A model generated the notes under the pieces. The model made no database searches. It was not told the origin of the DNA and saw only the letters and a list, made by a program, of their open reading frames with translations. A stretch of DNA of 64,000 nucleotides from assembly GCA_963784135.1 (NCBI GenBank), contig CAWAQG010000004.1:620001-684000 (forward strand). Direction: 5' to 3'. The translations under genes were made by a program, and so were the position numbers. The stretch is from JADFXI01 sp963784135 (GTDB lineage Bacteria > Nitrospirota > Thermodesulfovibrionia > Thermodesulfovibrionales > Dissulfurispiraceae). Shown here in pieces: positions 52,445 through 61,330 of this stretch (its first letter is position 1; every line of letters begins with the position of its first letter).

Positions 52445-53576
52445 ATGGTCCATTATCTTTATATCCACATCCCTTTCTGTATAGCAAAATGCGACTATTG
52501 TGATTTTTATTCCATTCCTGTTGGACGCTCCGGCGCGGATGGGTCCTGGAATTACGTACAATCACTTCTGAAGGAAATGGACCTGAGGCGCGATATTGCA
52601 GGCGACCTCAGGACAGTCTACATTGGCGGCGGCACCCCAACACTCCTTTCCGCCGAACAGGTAGCCGCTATTTTATCGGGGGTAAGGGAAATTTATTCCA
52701 TAGTCTCCGGAGCTGAAATAACTATTGAGGCGAACCCGGGCACAGTTTCCGAAAGGCAATTTGCTGCTTTAAGAGAAACCGGAATCAACCGTGTTAGTAT
52801 AGGGCTGCAATCTCTTTCGGGCCCGGAGCTTTGCACTCTTGGCCGAAGTCATACGGTGGAGGATTCCTTTGCAGCGGTAAGCGCTGCAAGAAAGGCCGGC
52901 TTCGATAATATCTCGCTTGATTTGATATACGGTATTCCGGGTCAGTATATGGATATATGGCAAGATACAATGAGCATGGCGCTTGAGCTGTTTCCCGAGC
53001 ATGTGTCGGCCTATGAACTTACGCCGGAAGAAAACACGCTCCTGCATGCCAAGCTGGCAAGAGGCGTTTATGCGCTGCCGGATGAATCTCTTGTTATTGA
53101 AATGTATTATGCGGCGCTTGAAAAAATGAAGGCGCATGGCTATCTTCATTATGAAATATCAAACTTTGCAAAACCGGGATATGAATCTGTTCACAATCTC
53201 AACTACTGGGACCGCGGGGAATATCTCGGCGTCGGCGCAGGCGCACACTCGTTTTTTAAAGGCAACCGTACAGGCAACATGCCTGCTCTCGCCCGTTAAT
53301 GGAATCGATTAATAGTTCAGTGATGCCGGGCTGGACGAGGAGATAGCTGTTACGGAACAGGATGAGTTCAGCGAAATGATTTTTCTCGGCTTAAGGAAGA
53401 CCGAGGGAATAGATACGCGTCGCATACCTGACAAGGAACAGTTGCTGAAAAGCAAGGCTGTTGATGCCATGATGCACCAGGGCCTTATCGAAATCTCAGA
53501 CCACCACCTCCGCCTTACGGTGAAAGGTCTTGTCATGAGTACAGAGGTAATGGTCCAAATACTCGGCGAAACATAA
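52445..53576 (+). pseudogene. hemW: Radical SAM protein HemW-like, two single-base frameshifts
   Basis: Family role: heme chaperone related to oxygen-independent coproporphyrinogen oxidase. Cluster motif CIAKCDYCDF (CxxxCxxC), GGGTPTLL, EANPGT, RVSIGLQSL and LDLIYGIPGQ are intact. After GNMPALAR (53296) one base is missing, and another near 53326-53330; repairing both gives a run into DEEIAVTEQDEFSEMIFLGLRK and the HemN C-terminal domain ending at 53576. As written the first frame ends at 53299 (284 residues). All catalytic parts precede the lesions. Confidence 0.85.
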
Positions 53577-53626
53577 AAATTAACCATTATGTTTTTTTTG
53601 CCACACCTGGATTTGTGATATGATAT

Positions 53627-53673
53627 GAGCACGGGCAAGCAATGAAAAAGCCCAGGCTCTGCAAGAATGGGCT
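53627..53673 (+). promoter_or_regulatory. Two mutually exclusive hairpins in the csgG-like leader
   Basis: GAGC-AC-GGGC (53627-53636) pairs with GCCC-AG-GCTC (53650-53659); alternatively AGCCCA (53649-53654) pairs with TGGGCT (53668-53673). The shared strand makes the two folds exclusive, about 50 nt before the start codon. No known riboswitch core is recognised. Confidence 0.35.
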
Positions 53674-53724
53674 ATAACCTGATATAAATAATTTCACCGG
53701 CAAACAAATTATTATGGAGGAAAT

Positions 53725-54630
53725 ATGAAGAGACTGATTCTACTTATATTGTTACTATTGACGATGACATCGACCGCCTATGCCGATCAGGGGAACCTGC
53801 GATACTCGATAATGGTATCGAAGTTTGAAAACCGTGCTAACTGGTCGGGGAAATTCGAGGTGGGCGACACCTTCGGCGCGATTCTCACTGATAGCCTGAT
53901 GCAGACAGGAAAGTTTATTGTCCTTGGCGAAAAAGACATGAGAGGTGAGGCGATGGCCGAACAGGACTTCGCGGCCTCAGGAAGAACGGCAGGTGGAAAT
54001 AAAGCACCTGTAACAGGACAGATGACGCCTGCCCAATTGCTCGTAAAAGGAGAGGTAACGCATTTCCAGGTTACAGGCGGTGGCGGCGGAGGCATTGGTA
54101 TAGCGGGGTTTAGAATCGGAGGAGGATCTCATAAGGCCGAGATTAACGTTGTCGTTTACGTCGTAGATTCCACGACAGGCCAGGTTGTTGCGTCCAAGAA
54201 GGTCGTGGGCGAGGCTGAGTCATCTGCATTATCTGTCGGCTTTACTGATAGGTACTGGGGAGCAGACCTCGGGGGATTCAAAAAGACGAATGTGGGAAAG
54301 GCCGTAGAGCAGGCTATTGACCAGGCAGTCGCATTTATCAGCTCTCAGATAGGCCATATACCCTGGGAGGGCACGGTGATAATGGTCAAAGGCGGCAAAG
54401 TTTACATAAACAGGGGATCGCGAGAAGGTGTGGATGCCGGACAAATTTTTCAGGTCGGGCATACCGAGCAGCTTAGGGATCCCGATACCGGAGAAATCCT
54501 CGATTCTTCAATGGAAAAAGTCGGCACGGTCGTAGTTGATGTCCGTCAGGGAGAAGATCTCGATTGGCAGAGCTACTGCGGGTCTGGACAAGATAGAAAA
54601 AGGTATGACAATAATGCCTTAGCTGCTTGA
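53725..54630 (+). CDS. CsgG/HfaB-family secreted protein
   Basis: 301 residues, RBS GGAGG. Signal peptide (cleaved about after AYA) without lipobox Cys. Core YSIMVSKFENRANW... GDTFGAILTDSLMQTGKFIVLGE and TPAQLLVKGEVTHF are CsgG-like (curli secretion pore family). A C-terminal FlgT-like beta domain (GGKVYINRGSREGVDAGQIFQVG) follows. No curlin genes nearby, so a lipoprotein-independent envelope role is more likely than curli export. Confidence 0.8.
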   Translation: MKRLILLILLLLTMTSTAYADQGNLRYSIMVSKFENRANWSGKFEVGDTFGAILTDSLMQTGKFIVLGEKDMRGEAMAEQDFAASGRTAGGNKAPVTGQMTPAQLLVKGEVTHFQVTGGGGGGIGIAGFRIGGGSHKAEINVVVYVVDSTTGQVVASKKVVGEAESSALSVGFTDRYWGADLGGFKKTNVGKAVEQAIDQAVAFISSQIGHIPWEGTVIMVKGGKVYINRGSREGVDAGQIFQVGHTEQLRDPDTGEILDSSMEKVGTVVVDVRQGEDLDWQSYCGSGQDRKRYDNNALAA

Positions 54631-54725
54631 TGCCGCATAATCGAGAAACAGAAATCTACTCCCTCTCCCCCATCATGGGGGAGGGAATAGATTATATTAC
54701 ACAGGCTTCATTTCTTCCCCTCGTA

Positions 54726-56186
54726 TTATTTCGCGCTCTTGGCCGGCACCGTTATGTACTGTCTCATGCCGCCTCTCATGATCAGCCCAAGTATATTCCG
54801 ATTACTTTCAACACCGGATATGATTTTTGTATATTCTTTTACATTGCTCACTGTTTTCTGGTCTATTTCGAGTATGACATCTCCTTTATTAAGAATCCCC
54901 AGGGCAGGGCTGTCCTCATCAATATTGTTGACGATCACGCCTTTGTCTTTCTCGCCCATATTCATTTTTTGACGATACTCATCAGTCAGGTCCTGGACCT
55001 CAACACCCTTTAAAGCATTATCGATAGTGACCTTTGAGACAGCTTGCTGCTCAACCGGCAGTTCACCGATAGTCACATTCGCTGTCAAGAGATTGCCGTC
55101 CCTGACGATGCCGATAGGCACTTGCCTGCCGGGTTTTGTTTCAGCAACCATAAGTTTAAAATGGAAGGGATCATTTATCTTTTTACCGTCATATTCGACC
55201 ACAACATCGCCCCTTTTCAGTTCCGCCTTTCTCGGCAGGGCCCCCCTCCACAACATCGACCAGCAATACACCGTTATCATCTTTTAAGTTGAACTGCTCT
55301 GGCAAGGTCAGCGGTCACTGTCTGTATCTGGACGCCCAGCCAGCCGCGCACCACCTTGCCCTGGCTGATAATGCTGTCCATCACATTTTTACCATATTTG
55401 AAGGGATCGCAAAGCCTATCCCCTGATAGCCCCCGCTCGTGCTGAATATTGCGTTAGTGACGCCTATCACTTCACCCGCCGTATTCACCAGCGGTCCTCC
55501 TGAATTCCCTGGGTTTATCGCGGCATCAGTCTGAATGAAATCCTCATAATCGCTGATGCCGATACCGGCCCTGCCGAGTGCGCTTATGATTCCCATAGTA
55601 ATGGTATGTCTGAGACCAAAGGGTTGCCGACCGCGAGTATTATTTCGCCGGGTTTCAACTTATCGGAATTGCCCCATGGAATGGTTGGCAGGTTTTTTTC
55701 GTTTATTTTGATAACGGCGACATCAGTCCGTGAATCCATACCGATAACTTTGCCCTTGTATTCCTTGTTGTCAGCGAGTTTGACAAGAATATCCTCGGCG
55801 CCTTCGATGACATGGTTATTTGTAATTATATAACCGTCGGATTTTGCTATAAATCCGGATCCAAGGCTGTTGGCTTTTCGCTTCTGCTCTCCTTCAGGAC
55901 CTTCTCCGAAAAACCTCTTGAAAAAAGGGTCATCGAAAAGGGGGTTTCTGGGAGTTTTAACTGTTCTGGTCGTCGAGATATTTACCACAGCCGGCGTGAC
56001 CCTTTCCGCAACTTTTGCCATCGCCTCTCCGAATTTTGTCAGTAGTTCCGTTGCATCCTTGTCTGCAATGTCAGCTCTTACCGGGACCGGGAGCACGAGT
56101 CCCAGTGACAGGAAAAGGAGCAGGTAAGCAGCAAGTCCTGTTAAAGCCTTACGGTGCGAGTTTCCCAAAAGTGATCTGTGCGGCAT
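54726..56186 (-). pseudogene. degP: DegP/HtrA-family periplasmic serine protease, four single-base indels
   Basis: Signal peptide, then His in ITNNHVIEG, Asp in SRTDVAVIK and Ser in NPGNSGGPLVN: a complete catalytic triad, and two PDZ domains (AELKRGDVVVEYDGKKI; DSPALGILNKGDVILEID). The frame breaks at about 55617-55623, at the T-run 55386-55390, near 55295-55302 and at 55228-55230. Each is repaired by one base and the net shift is zero. As written it is four fragments. Errors cluster within 400 bp; either poor sequence or a decaying gene. Confidence 0.85.
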
Positions 56187-56200
56187 GTGTTTCCTCCTCT

Positions 56201-57595
56201 TTATAGTTTTAAGGGTTTAATTTCAAATTTTAACGCCTTTACTGTATTTTTTTCAATCCTGTACCGCTCATCTGTCCGGTATCCGATGATCCATACAATC
56301 TCTCCATCCCTGAGCAGCAGGGGTATCCCGTCACGCAGGTCCCGCGGCACTTTCTCGTCAACAAAAAAGTCCTGAAGTTTTTTCTTTTTCCCGAACCCTG
56401 AAGGATAGAAATAGTCTCCCGGTTTTCGTGAACGGACGTGCAGCGGAAAGGGCAGGGCGGCGGAGTCAAACAGGGCCGCCTTTCTCCCGTCGCCGCCATC
56501 GATTTTCGGTCCCGCTCCTGCGGCATCGACGACCATGCAACTGAGCACCATGGATGCCTCTCTGATAACAACGTCACCGGGACCCTCTATGGTATGCGCT
56601 TCAACAGCCGCGGTATGATCAGAAGTGATGGTAAGGGTTGAATACCCCTTTATGGCGCGGACACCGCGGGGCAGGTAAATCCTGTCGCCTGAATGGCCTG
56701 ATTTAACCAATTCAAGCAGCGCTTCTATATGAATAAAACCAATACCGCGGAGCCCTTCTACAGCATTTACTGCTCTCCTGATAATTCTCCTGACGAGTGC
56801 TTTGTCCATTCTTTCGAGGGGCAAAATGAGCAATTCAATAGCGGTATCGGTCTTCCTGCCTATTAATTTCATGAGAGCTTTAGTTGTCTGCAGTTCAAAG
56901 TAGTTGTCCTCTTCCCTGAAAATATCGGCAGTCCTCGCAATTGTTAAAGCCATATCGGGCCCCAGGTCTTTTAATGCCGGCATTACTGTGCGTCTGATCC
57001 TGTTCCTCATATATTTGTCTTCCCGGTTGGATGAGTCTATCAGGTAGCCGATTCGTTCAGTATCAAGAAAGCGTTCGATTTCTTTTCTCCCGATGCCGAT
57101 GACAGGTCGGATTATATTCTTTCTTACAGGTGGAATGCCTGAAAGCCCCAAAGTGCCGGAGCCTCTGAGGAGCCTCATAATGACGGTCTCAGCCTGGTCA
57201 TCTGCGGTATGTCCGAGAGCGATCTTGGCGGCCCCGGCTGTATGGGCGGCCTCATTCAGGGCCTTGTAGCGCAGCTCCCTGGCCGCCTCCTGTTTGTTCA
57301 GCCTGTGCGCCTTCGCAAAAGATTTAACATCGACGGATTTAACTGAAAAAGGGACATTCAGCGAAAGACATAACTGCCTGCAAAAATCGATTTCAGCGGG
57401 AGTCTCGTCCGGCCTCAACCCATGCTCTATATATGAGGCATATAAATTAATATCAAAGTTTTCTCTCAGGCGGTCAAGCAGCACTAAAAGACAGACAGAA
57501 TCGGGTCCCCCGGAAAGCCCGGCCAGGACGCCGTCCCCACGTGAGAGCATGGAATATTTCAAAATGGTATTTTTAGTCTTCGCAATAATATCCAT
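56201..57595 (-). CDS. tilS: tRNA(Ile)-lysidine synthetase
   Basis: Modifies C34 of tRNA-Ile(CAU) to lysidine so that AUA is read. 464 residues from ATG 57595. PP-loop LAGLSGGPDSVCLL (residues about 24-37), ALGHTADDQAET, and the C-terminal TilS domain with GDYFYPSGFGKKKKLQDFF. TATAAT on the minus strand (57607-57602) ends 6 nt before the ATG, so the transcript is probably leaderless. degP follows 14 bp downstream. Confidence 0.93.
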   Translation of the reverse strand: MDIIAKTKNTILKYSMLSRGDGVLAGLSGGPDSVCLLVLLDRLRENFDINLYASYIEHGLRPDETPAEIDFCRQLCLSLNVPFSVKSVDVKSFAKAHRLNKQEAARELRYKALNEAAHTAGAAKIALGHTADDQAETVIMRLLRGSGTLGLSGIPPVRKNIIRPVIGIGRKEIERFLDTERIGYLIDSSNREDKYMRNRIRRTVMPALKDLGPDMALTIARTADIFREEDNYFELQTTKALMKLIGRKTDTAIELLILPLERMDKALVRRIIRRAVNAVEGLRGIGFIHIEALLELVKSGHSGDRIYLPRGVRAIKGYSTLTITSDHTAAVEAHTIEGPGDVVIREASMVLSCMVVDAAGAGPKIDGGDGRKAALFDSAALPFPLHVRSRKPGDYFYPSGFGKKKKLQDFFVDEKVPRDLRDGIPLLLRDGEIVWIIGYRTDERYRIEKNTVKALKFEIKPLKL

Positions 57596-57927
57596 CAATT
57601 CATTATATAGGATACGACATCCTGCCTGCATAAAAACCCGCAGGCATTACACCGAAAAGTCGTTAGACTTTTGGGTGTGCATCAGCCACGAAGTTCCCCC
57701 AGCTTTTTGGTTTTTTGCCCGTCATTCCCGTGAAAACGGGAATCCATTTTTTTTCAAGAACTCCTGGATCGATATAGACAAAGTATTTTGTATAACTTGG
57801 ATTCCCGCTCAACTACCTGCGGGAATGACGGCTTTTATCTTAATTATTGGGGGAACTCCTATCTACCTCACGCCCCCTGTGGTTTACAATTTCATGCTTT
57901 AATTGATATTATACATGTTGAATTTTT
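57596..57927. repeat. Gene-free region with nested inverted repeats
   Basis: Holds an ACACCGAAAAGTC-GTTA-GACTTTTGGGTGT hairpin (57648-57688), then AGTTCCCCCA (57692-57701) inverted at 57848-57857, enclosing two dRS3-like hairpins in inverted order (about 57720-57746 and 57801-57834). The nested layout matches the GIY-YIG element but has no gene inside. tRNA-Ser promoter should lie at its right end. Confidence 0.7.
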
Positions 57928-58020
57928 GGAGAGGTGGCCGAGCCGGTCGAAGGCAGCCGCCTGCTAAGCGGTTGTGGGGGTCACACCTCACCCAGGGTTC
58001 GAATCCCTGCCTCTCCGCCA
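57928..58020 (+). tRNA. tRNA-Ser(GCU)
   Basis: 93 nt. Acceptor stem GGAGAGG pairs with CCTCTCC, discriminator G and encoded CCA at the 3' end. Anticodon loop CTGCTAA gives anticodon GCT, reading AGC/AGU serine codons. Long variable arm (class II), T-loop GGTTCGAATCC intact. Confidence 0.97.
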
Positions 58021-58045
58021 TAAATACATATAACGGAGGTAATTT

Positions 58046-58594
58046 ATGAGAAGGGTTGTAAGGGTGGTTTTAATCTCACTTATTCTAACAGGCATGATCG
58101 CGGGTTGTAAGAAAGGGGAAGAGACTCCTGTAACGAATATGCCGCAACAGATGCCGGCTGCGCCAATGGGCCAGATGCCGCAACAGATGCCCGCTGCGCC
58201 GATGGGCCAGATGCCGCCTAACGGGGCGCCCAAAGTGGAGAGGACCATTGTTGTTCCCGAGTCGGTCAAGGGAAAGTGGAGCAGTGTTGTACTGGATGTA
58301 ATGGACAAGGGAGCAGGCAAATCCGCGGAATATACTGTAAAAATTAAATCTGAATTTAAAATACCGCATACCGATCTTAAAATAAAGGTCGGTGACTTCC
58401 TTCCTGACTTTAGAATGAACGGCACTACCCTCACGTCGGCAAGCGACGTACCGAACAACCCGGCGGTGAAGGTGGAGGTCTTTGAGGGAGGGAAAAGCAT
58501 ATTCGCTGGATGGCTGTACTCAAAGTACCCCACCATGCACCCTTTTGAGCACCCCAAATATGCAATAACCCTTAAAGAAGGCGTGAAGAGTTAA
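58046..58594 (+). CDS. DUF2155 lipoprotein with tandem Met/Pro/Gln repeat
   Basis: 182 residues. Lipobox ILTGMIAGC near residue 21. Then a low-complexity segment with the tandem unit QQMPAAPMGQMP repeated twice, and a DUF2155 domain (KIKVGDFLPDFRMNG, FAGWLYSKYPTMHPFEHPKY). Probably sits on the inner or outer membrane facing the periplasm. Starts 26 bp after the tRNA. Confidence 0.8.
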   Translation: MRRVVRVVLISLILTGMIAGCKKGEETPVTNMPQQMPAAPMGQMPQQMPAAPMGQMPPNGAPKVERTIVVPESVKGKWSSVVLDVMDKGAGKSAEYTVKIKSEFKIPHTDLKIKVGDFLPDFRMNGTTLTSASDVPNNPAVKVEVFEGGKSIFAGWLYSKYPTMHPFEHPKYAITLKEGVKS

Positions 58595-58678
58595 ATAGCA
58601 GTTACACGGCCGAAATAAGGGGTAAGGAGAGCGGCATTTTTTGCCGTTCCCTTACCCTTTCTGGTTGAAAGAGGGAAT

Positions 58679-59242
58679 ATGTCTACCTATATCACGCTTG
58701 GTAAAGCACCGGAAAGTCCCGAGGAAAGAGCATCGCTTCTCGCAAAGAAAGTGCAGATGGAAGAATACATGGCGGGTCTTCAGCTTACCCAGGTACAAAA
58801 GAGGATGGTTGAATTTTTGATTTCCCGGAAAGGCTATCGCGAAGATGACCTGGAGATCAATCAGGACTTCACAATTGAATTGCCCGGATGCTCTTTTGTT
58901 GTTCGCGCCGATATTATTGTCAAGATAGAGGGAAAGCGCCTTTTCACTGTTAAATGTGTGATGAGTTCGATGGAATCATGGGAGAGGCACTCGGTGGCTT
59001 TTGGACGTGTTGCAGATGTGTATCAGATCCCGTATACGGTAATAACGGACAGCGAGGATGCCAGAATTATCGCTACTGCTGACGGTACACTGGTCGCGCA
59101 GGGGCTTGACGCTATTCCATTGAGACAGGAGGCTGAACGCATGCAGGGAGAGGCAGCGTTCAACACATACCCTTCAGAGAAGGTAGATAAGGAGAAAAGG
59201 ATACTGTATGCCTTTGAAGCCATTAAATGTCAAAAACCGTGA
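58679..59242 (+). CDS. Stand-alone type I restriction HsdR N-terminal-like domain protein
   Basis: 187 residues. The segment VEFLISRKGYREDDLEINQDF... FVVRADIIVKIEGKRLFTVKC resembles the PD-(D/E)xK fold of HsdR N-terminal domains (D of RADI; E-x-K position reads TVKC, so the usual E/QxK is altered). Such stand-alone proteins are common and probably not restriction enzymes. No methylase or specificity gene nearby. Function unknown. Confidence 0.65.
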   Translation: MSTYITLGKAPESPEERASLLAKKVQMEEYMAGLQLTQVQKRMVEFLISRKGYREDDLEINQDFTIELPGCSFVVRADIIVKIEGKRLFTVKCVMSSMESWERHSVAFGRVADVYQIPYTVITDSEDARIIATADGTLVAQGLDAIPLRQEAERMQGEAAFNTYPSEKVDKEKRILYAFEAIKCQKP

Positions 59243-59353
59243 GACGTGAAAGGTGAAACGTGAAACGTAAAATCAAAATGCAAAACAAACATAGAGAGTC
59301 TGATTCCTTTTTTGGCCTTTACTATTCACGTTTCACGTTTCACCCTTCACGGT
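59236..59353. repeat. Imperfect inverted repeat of ACGTGAAACGTGAA words
   Basis: Arm 59236-59268 (ACCGTGAGACGTGAAAGG...) faces 59325-59353 (...CACGTTTCACCCTTCACGGT); the left arm has an 8-nt extra segment. Same word family as 47810-47933. The left arm includes the stop codon of the HsdR-like gene and the right arm ends 8 bp before ychF. Confidence 0.8.
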
Positions 59354-59360
59354 ACGCGCT

Positions 59361-60458
59361 ATGAAACTTGCGATCATAGGGCTCTCAAATGCGGGAAAGA
59401 CAACAGTTTTTAATGCCCTGACCGGGCAGAGTCTTGATACCACCATCTATCCGACAATCAGCGGCGAGCCGAACTTCGGAGTAGTCAAAGTTCCTGACAA
59501 ACGGATTGAAAGTCTTGCTGAAATCTACAAACCGAAGAAAGTTACCTATGCCTCGGTTGAATATATTGATTATATAGGACTTACAAAAGGCGATCTCGCG
59601 CAGAACAGGAAGGTTTTTGACCTTATCAAGGATGTTGACGCTATTGTTCATGCAGTCAGGGCTTTTGAGGATGACGCCGTCTCGCATCCCATGAATGATA
59701 TAAACCCTTTGCGGGACATTGAGACACTGGAACTTGAGCTTGTTTTCGGCGATCTGGAATTTGTGGATAAAAGGCTTGAACGCATGGACGAGGGCGCAAA
59801 AAAGGGGAAAAAACCTAATGAGGCTGAAAAAAAGCTACTTCTGAAATGCAAGGATGCGCTTGAAAAGGAGGTCCCGCTCAGGAATGTGCACTTTGACGAG
59901 GAAGAGCAAAAACTGATGAGGCCGTTTCAATTTATTTCGACGAAACCCGAAGTTATTGTGATAAACACGGCTGAAGGCGATTTGAACAGCGGTAAGTCAA
60001 ACACACTTCAGTCTTTGGTAGAGAACTATGTCTCTGAAAAGGGCCTGGCGGAGACAACAAAAGTGATAACGTTATGCGGGAAGATAGAGATGGAGATAGC
60101 GCAGCTCTCCGCTGAAGAGGCAAAGGCCTTTCTGGAAGACCTGGGGATAGAGGAACCGGCCCTTAAGAAGCTTATAAAAGTCAGCTACGACCTGTTGGGT
60201 CTCATTTCGTTTCTTACTGCCGGCGAGGATGAGGTAAGGGCGTGGACCATAACAAAAGGGACAGGCGCACAGAAAGCCGCAGGGAAAATACATTCAGATA
60301 TAGAACGCGGCTTTATTCGTGCAGAACTGGTCAGTTACGACGACTTTATTGCCGACGGTGGCATGGTCGGGTCCAGGGACAAGGGCCACCTGCGGCTTGA
60401 GGGCAAGACGTATGAAGTAAAGGACGGAGACATCATCAATTTCAGATTCAATGTGTAG
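59361..60458 (+). CDS. ychF: YchF/Obg-family GTPase/ATPase
   Basis: 365 residues, usual YchF length. G1 loop reads GLSNAGKTT instead of the standard GLPNVGKST. G3 region DYIGLTKG, the specificity motif INTAEG in place of NMKE/NKxD, and a C-terminal TGS domain (EVRAWTITKGTGAQKAAGKIHSD and YEVKDGDIINFRFNV) are seen. YchF binds ribosomes and hydrolyses ATP. The G1 changes mark a divergent subfamily. Confidence 0.88.
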   Translation: MKLAIIGLSNAGKTTVFNALTGQSLDTTIYPTISGEPNFGVVKVPDKRIESLAEIYKPKKVTYASVEYIDYIGLTKGDLAQNRKVFDLIKDVDAIVHAVRAFEDDAVSHPMNDINPLRDIETLELELVFGDLEFVDKRLERMDEGAKKGKKPNEAEKKLLLKCKDALEKEVPLRNVHFDEEEQKLMRPFQFISTKPEVIVINTAEGDLNSGKSNTLQSLVENYVSEKGLAETTKVITLCGKIEMEIAQLSAEEAKAFLEDLGIEEPALKKLIKVSYDLLGLISFLTAGEDEVRAWTITKGTGAQKAAGKIHSDIERGFIRAELVSYDDFIADGGMVGSRDKGHLRLEGKTYEVKDGDIINFRFNV

Positions 60459-60695
60459 CAGGGCGGTAGAGTTTAATATTTATATGTAAAAGGCAGAACT
60501 CGACCTGTCAGTCGACGTCAGATTGGGTGTTGCCTTCTACTTACTAAATGTAAGAGTTCATCCAGGGACATGGCAGAGTCGGTGTACTTCTCGGGTATGA
60601 AAAAATAAGGCTACTCTCAGGTCTATGAGTTATCCTGGCCTGTAGTTCAGGATGTCTGCACACGTCCGCAAGCCACTATATTCTTCAGAAATAAC
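60459..60695. other. Gene-free region after ychF
   Basis: 237 bp. AAGGCA/TGCCTT encloses a GTCGAC-containing stem (about 60490-60537), and CCAGG/CCTGG occurs near 60555 and 60633. Possible structured RNA or remnant; no assignment. Confidence 0.3.
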
Positions 60696-61079
60696 TCACC
60701 ATTTCACGTCTACTTCTTTTTCCGCATTGCGTTGCCATACTTGCAGCCCAACGTGTGTTAATCGGATTGCCTTGCCCATTCGTCTCGCGCTCGTATTAAA
60801 TAACGGATGCTTCAAAAAAAGGCGGATGAAAGTAGCCACCTCATATTGACCCATTATCAGGCAGACCAGACAATAATCAGCATGGCATAAGCGACGATCA
60901 TAAAACCCTTTGTCGCGGGTAAAAAAAGTAACAGGGCCTACCTTGTGCAACAGGGAAATAATAGCTTCATCCTTTAATCCTTGACGGCCAACTTCGTGAC
61001 CTATCTGAGAAACCTGAATGCGCCAACTTTTTAACAGCAATCGTTGGCTGTCAGGAATATTTTCATCGAGTATGTTCAC
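60696..61079 (-). CDS. DUF5615/Mut7-C-like PIN toxin candidate
   Basis: 127 residues from GTG 61079. The acidic LDEN start, HEVGRQGLKDEAIISLLH and FFTRDKGFYDRRLCH match the PIN-like fold of DUF5615 proteins (Asp residues at the start, in the middle and in TRDKGF). Follows the DUF433 gene by 11 bp, the standard toxin-antitoxin order. Probably an RNase toxin; not verified. Confidence 0.65.
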   Translation of the reverse strand: MNILDENIPDSQRLLLKSWRIQVSQIGHEVGRQGLKDEAIISLLHKVGPVTFFTRDKGFYDRRLCHADYCLVCLIMGQYEVATFIRLFLKHPLFNTSARRMGKAIRLTHVGLQVWQRNAEKEVDVKW

Positions 61080-61090
61080 GAGATAATAAT

Positions 61091-61330
61091 CTAAACCACA
61101 AGCTCAGATGGATGGCTGAGCAACATTTCTCGGGCTATACGTATTGCCTCTGCAATAGCATCTTTTGTGAATGCGCCCCGCCACTCATCAATTATAGCTT
61201 CCCATGCCATACCGTTAGCCACCTGTTCAAGCACGTCCGCAACTAAGATGCGCGTCCCGCGAAAGACCGGCTTGCCATGACAGATAGAGGGGTCTGTCAC
61301 AATGTAACGTCCAATTGTTTTTTCTTGCAC
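61091..61330 (-). CDS. DUF433 antitoxin candidate
   Basis: 79 residues. IVTDPSICHGKPVFRGTRILVADVLEQVANG is the DUF433 signature. Small helix-turn-helix-like partner of DUF5615 toxins and probable autorepressor. Preceded by GGAGAGA. Confidence 0.8.
   Translation of the reverse strand: MQEKTIGRYIVTDPSICHGKPVFRGTRILVADVLEQVANGMAWEAIIDEWRGAFTKDAIAEAIRIAREMLLSHPSELVV

Noticed and set aside
53590..53680. Cyclic-di-GMP (GEMM) riboswitch before the CsgG-like gene
   Set aside because: GGGCAAGC and GCAAGAA recall GEMM words, but the order, the GNRA loop and receptor do not fit.
53725..54630. Curli biogenesis locus
   Set aside because: No curlin, CsgE or CsgF genes are nearby and the CsgG-like protein lacks a lipobox Cys.
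58679..59242. Type I restriction system
   Set aside because: Only an HsdR N-terminal-like domain exists; no helicase part, methylase or specificity gene is near, and the E/QxK position is altered.
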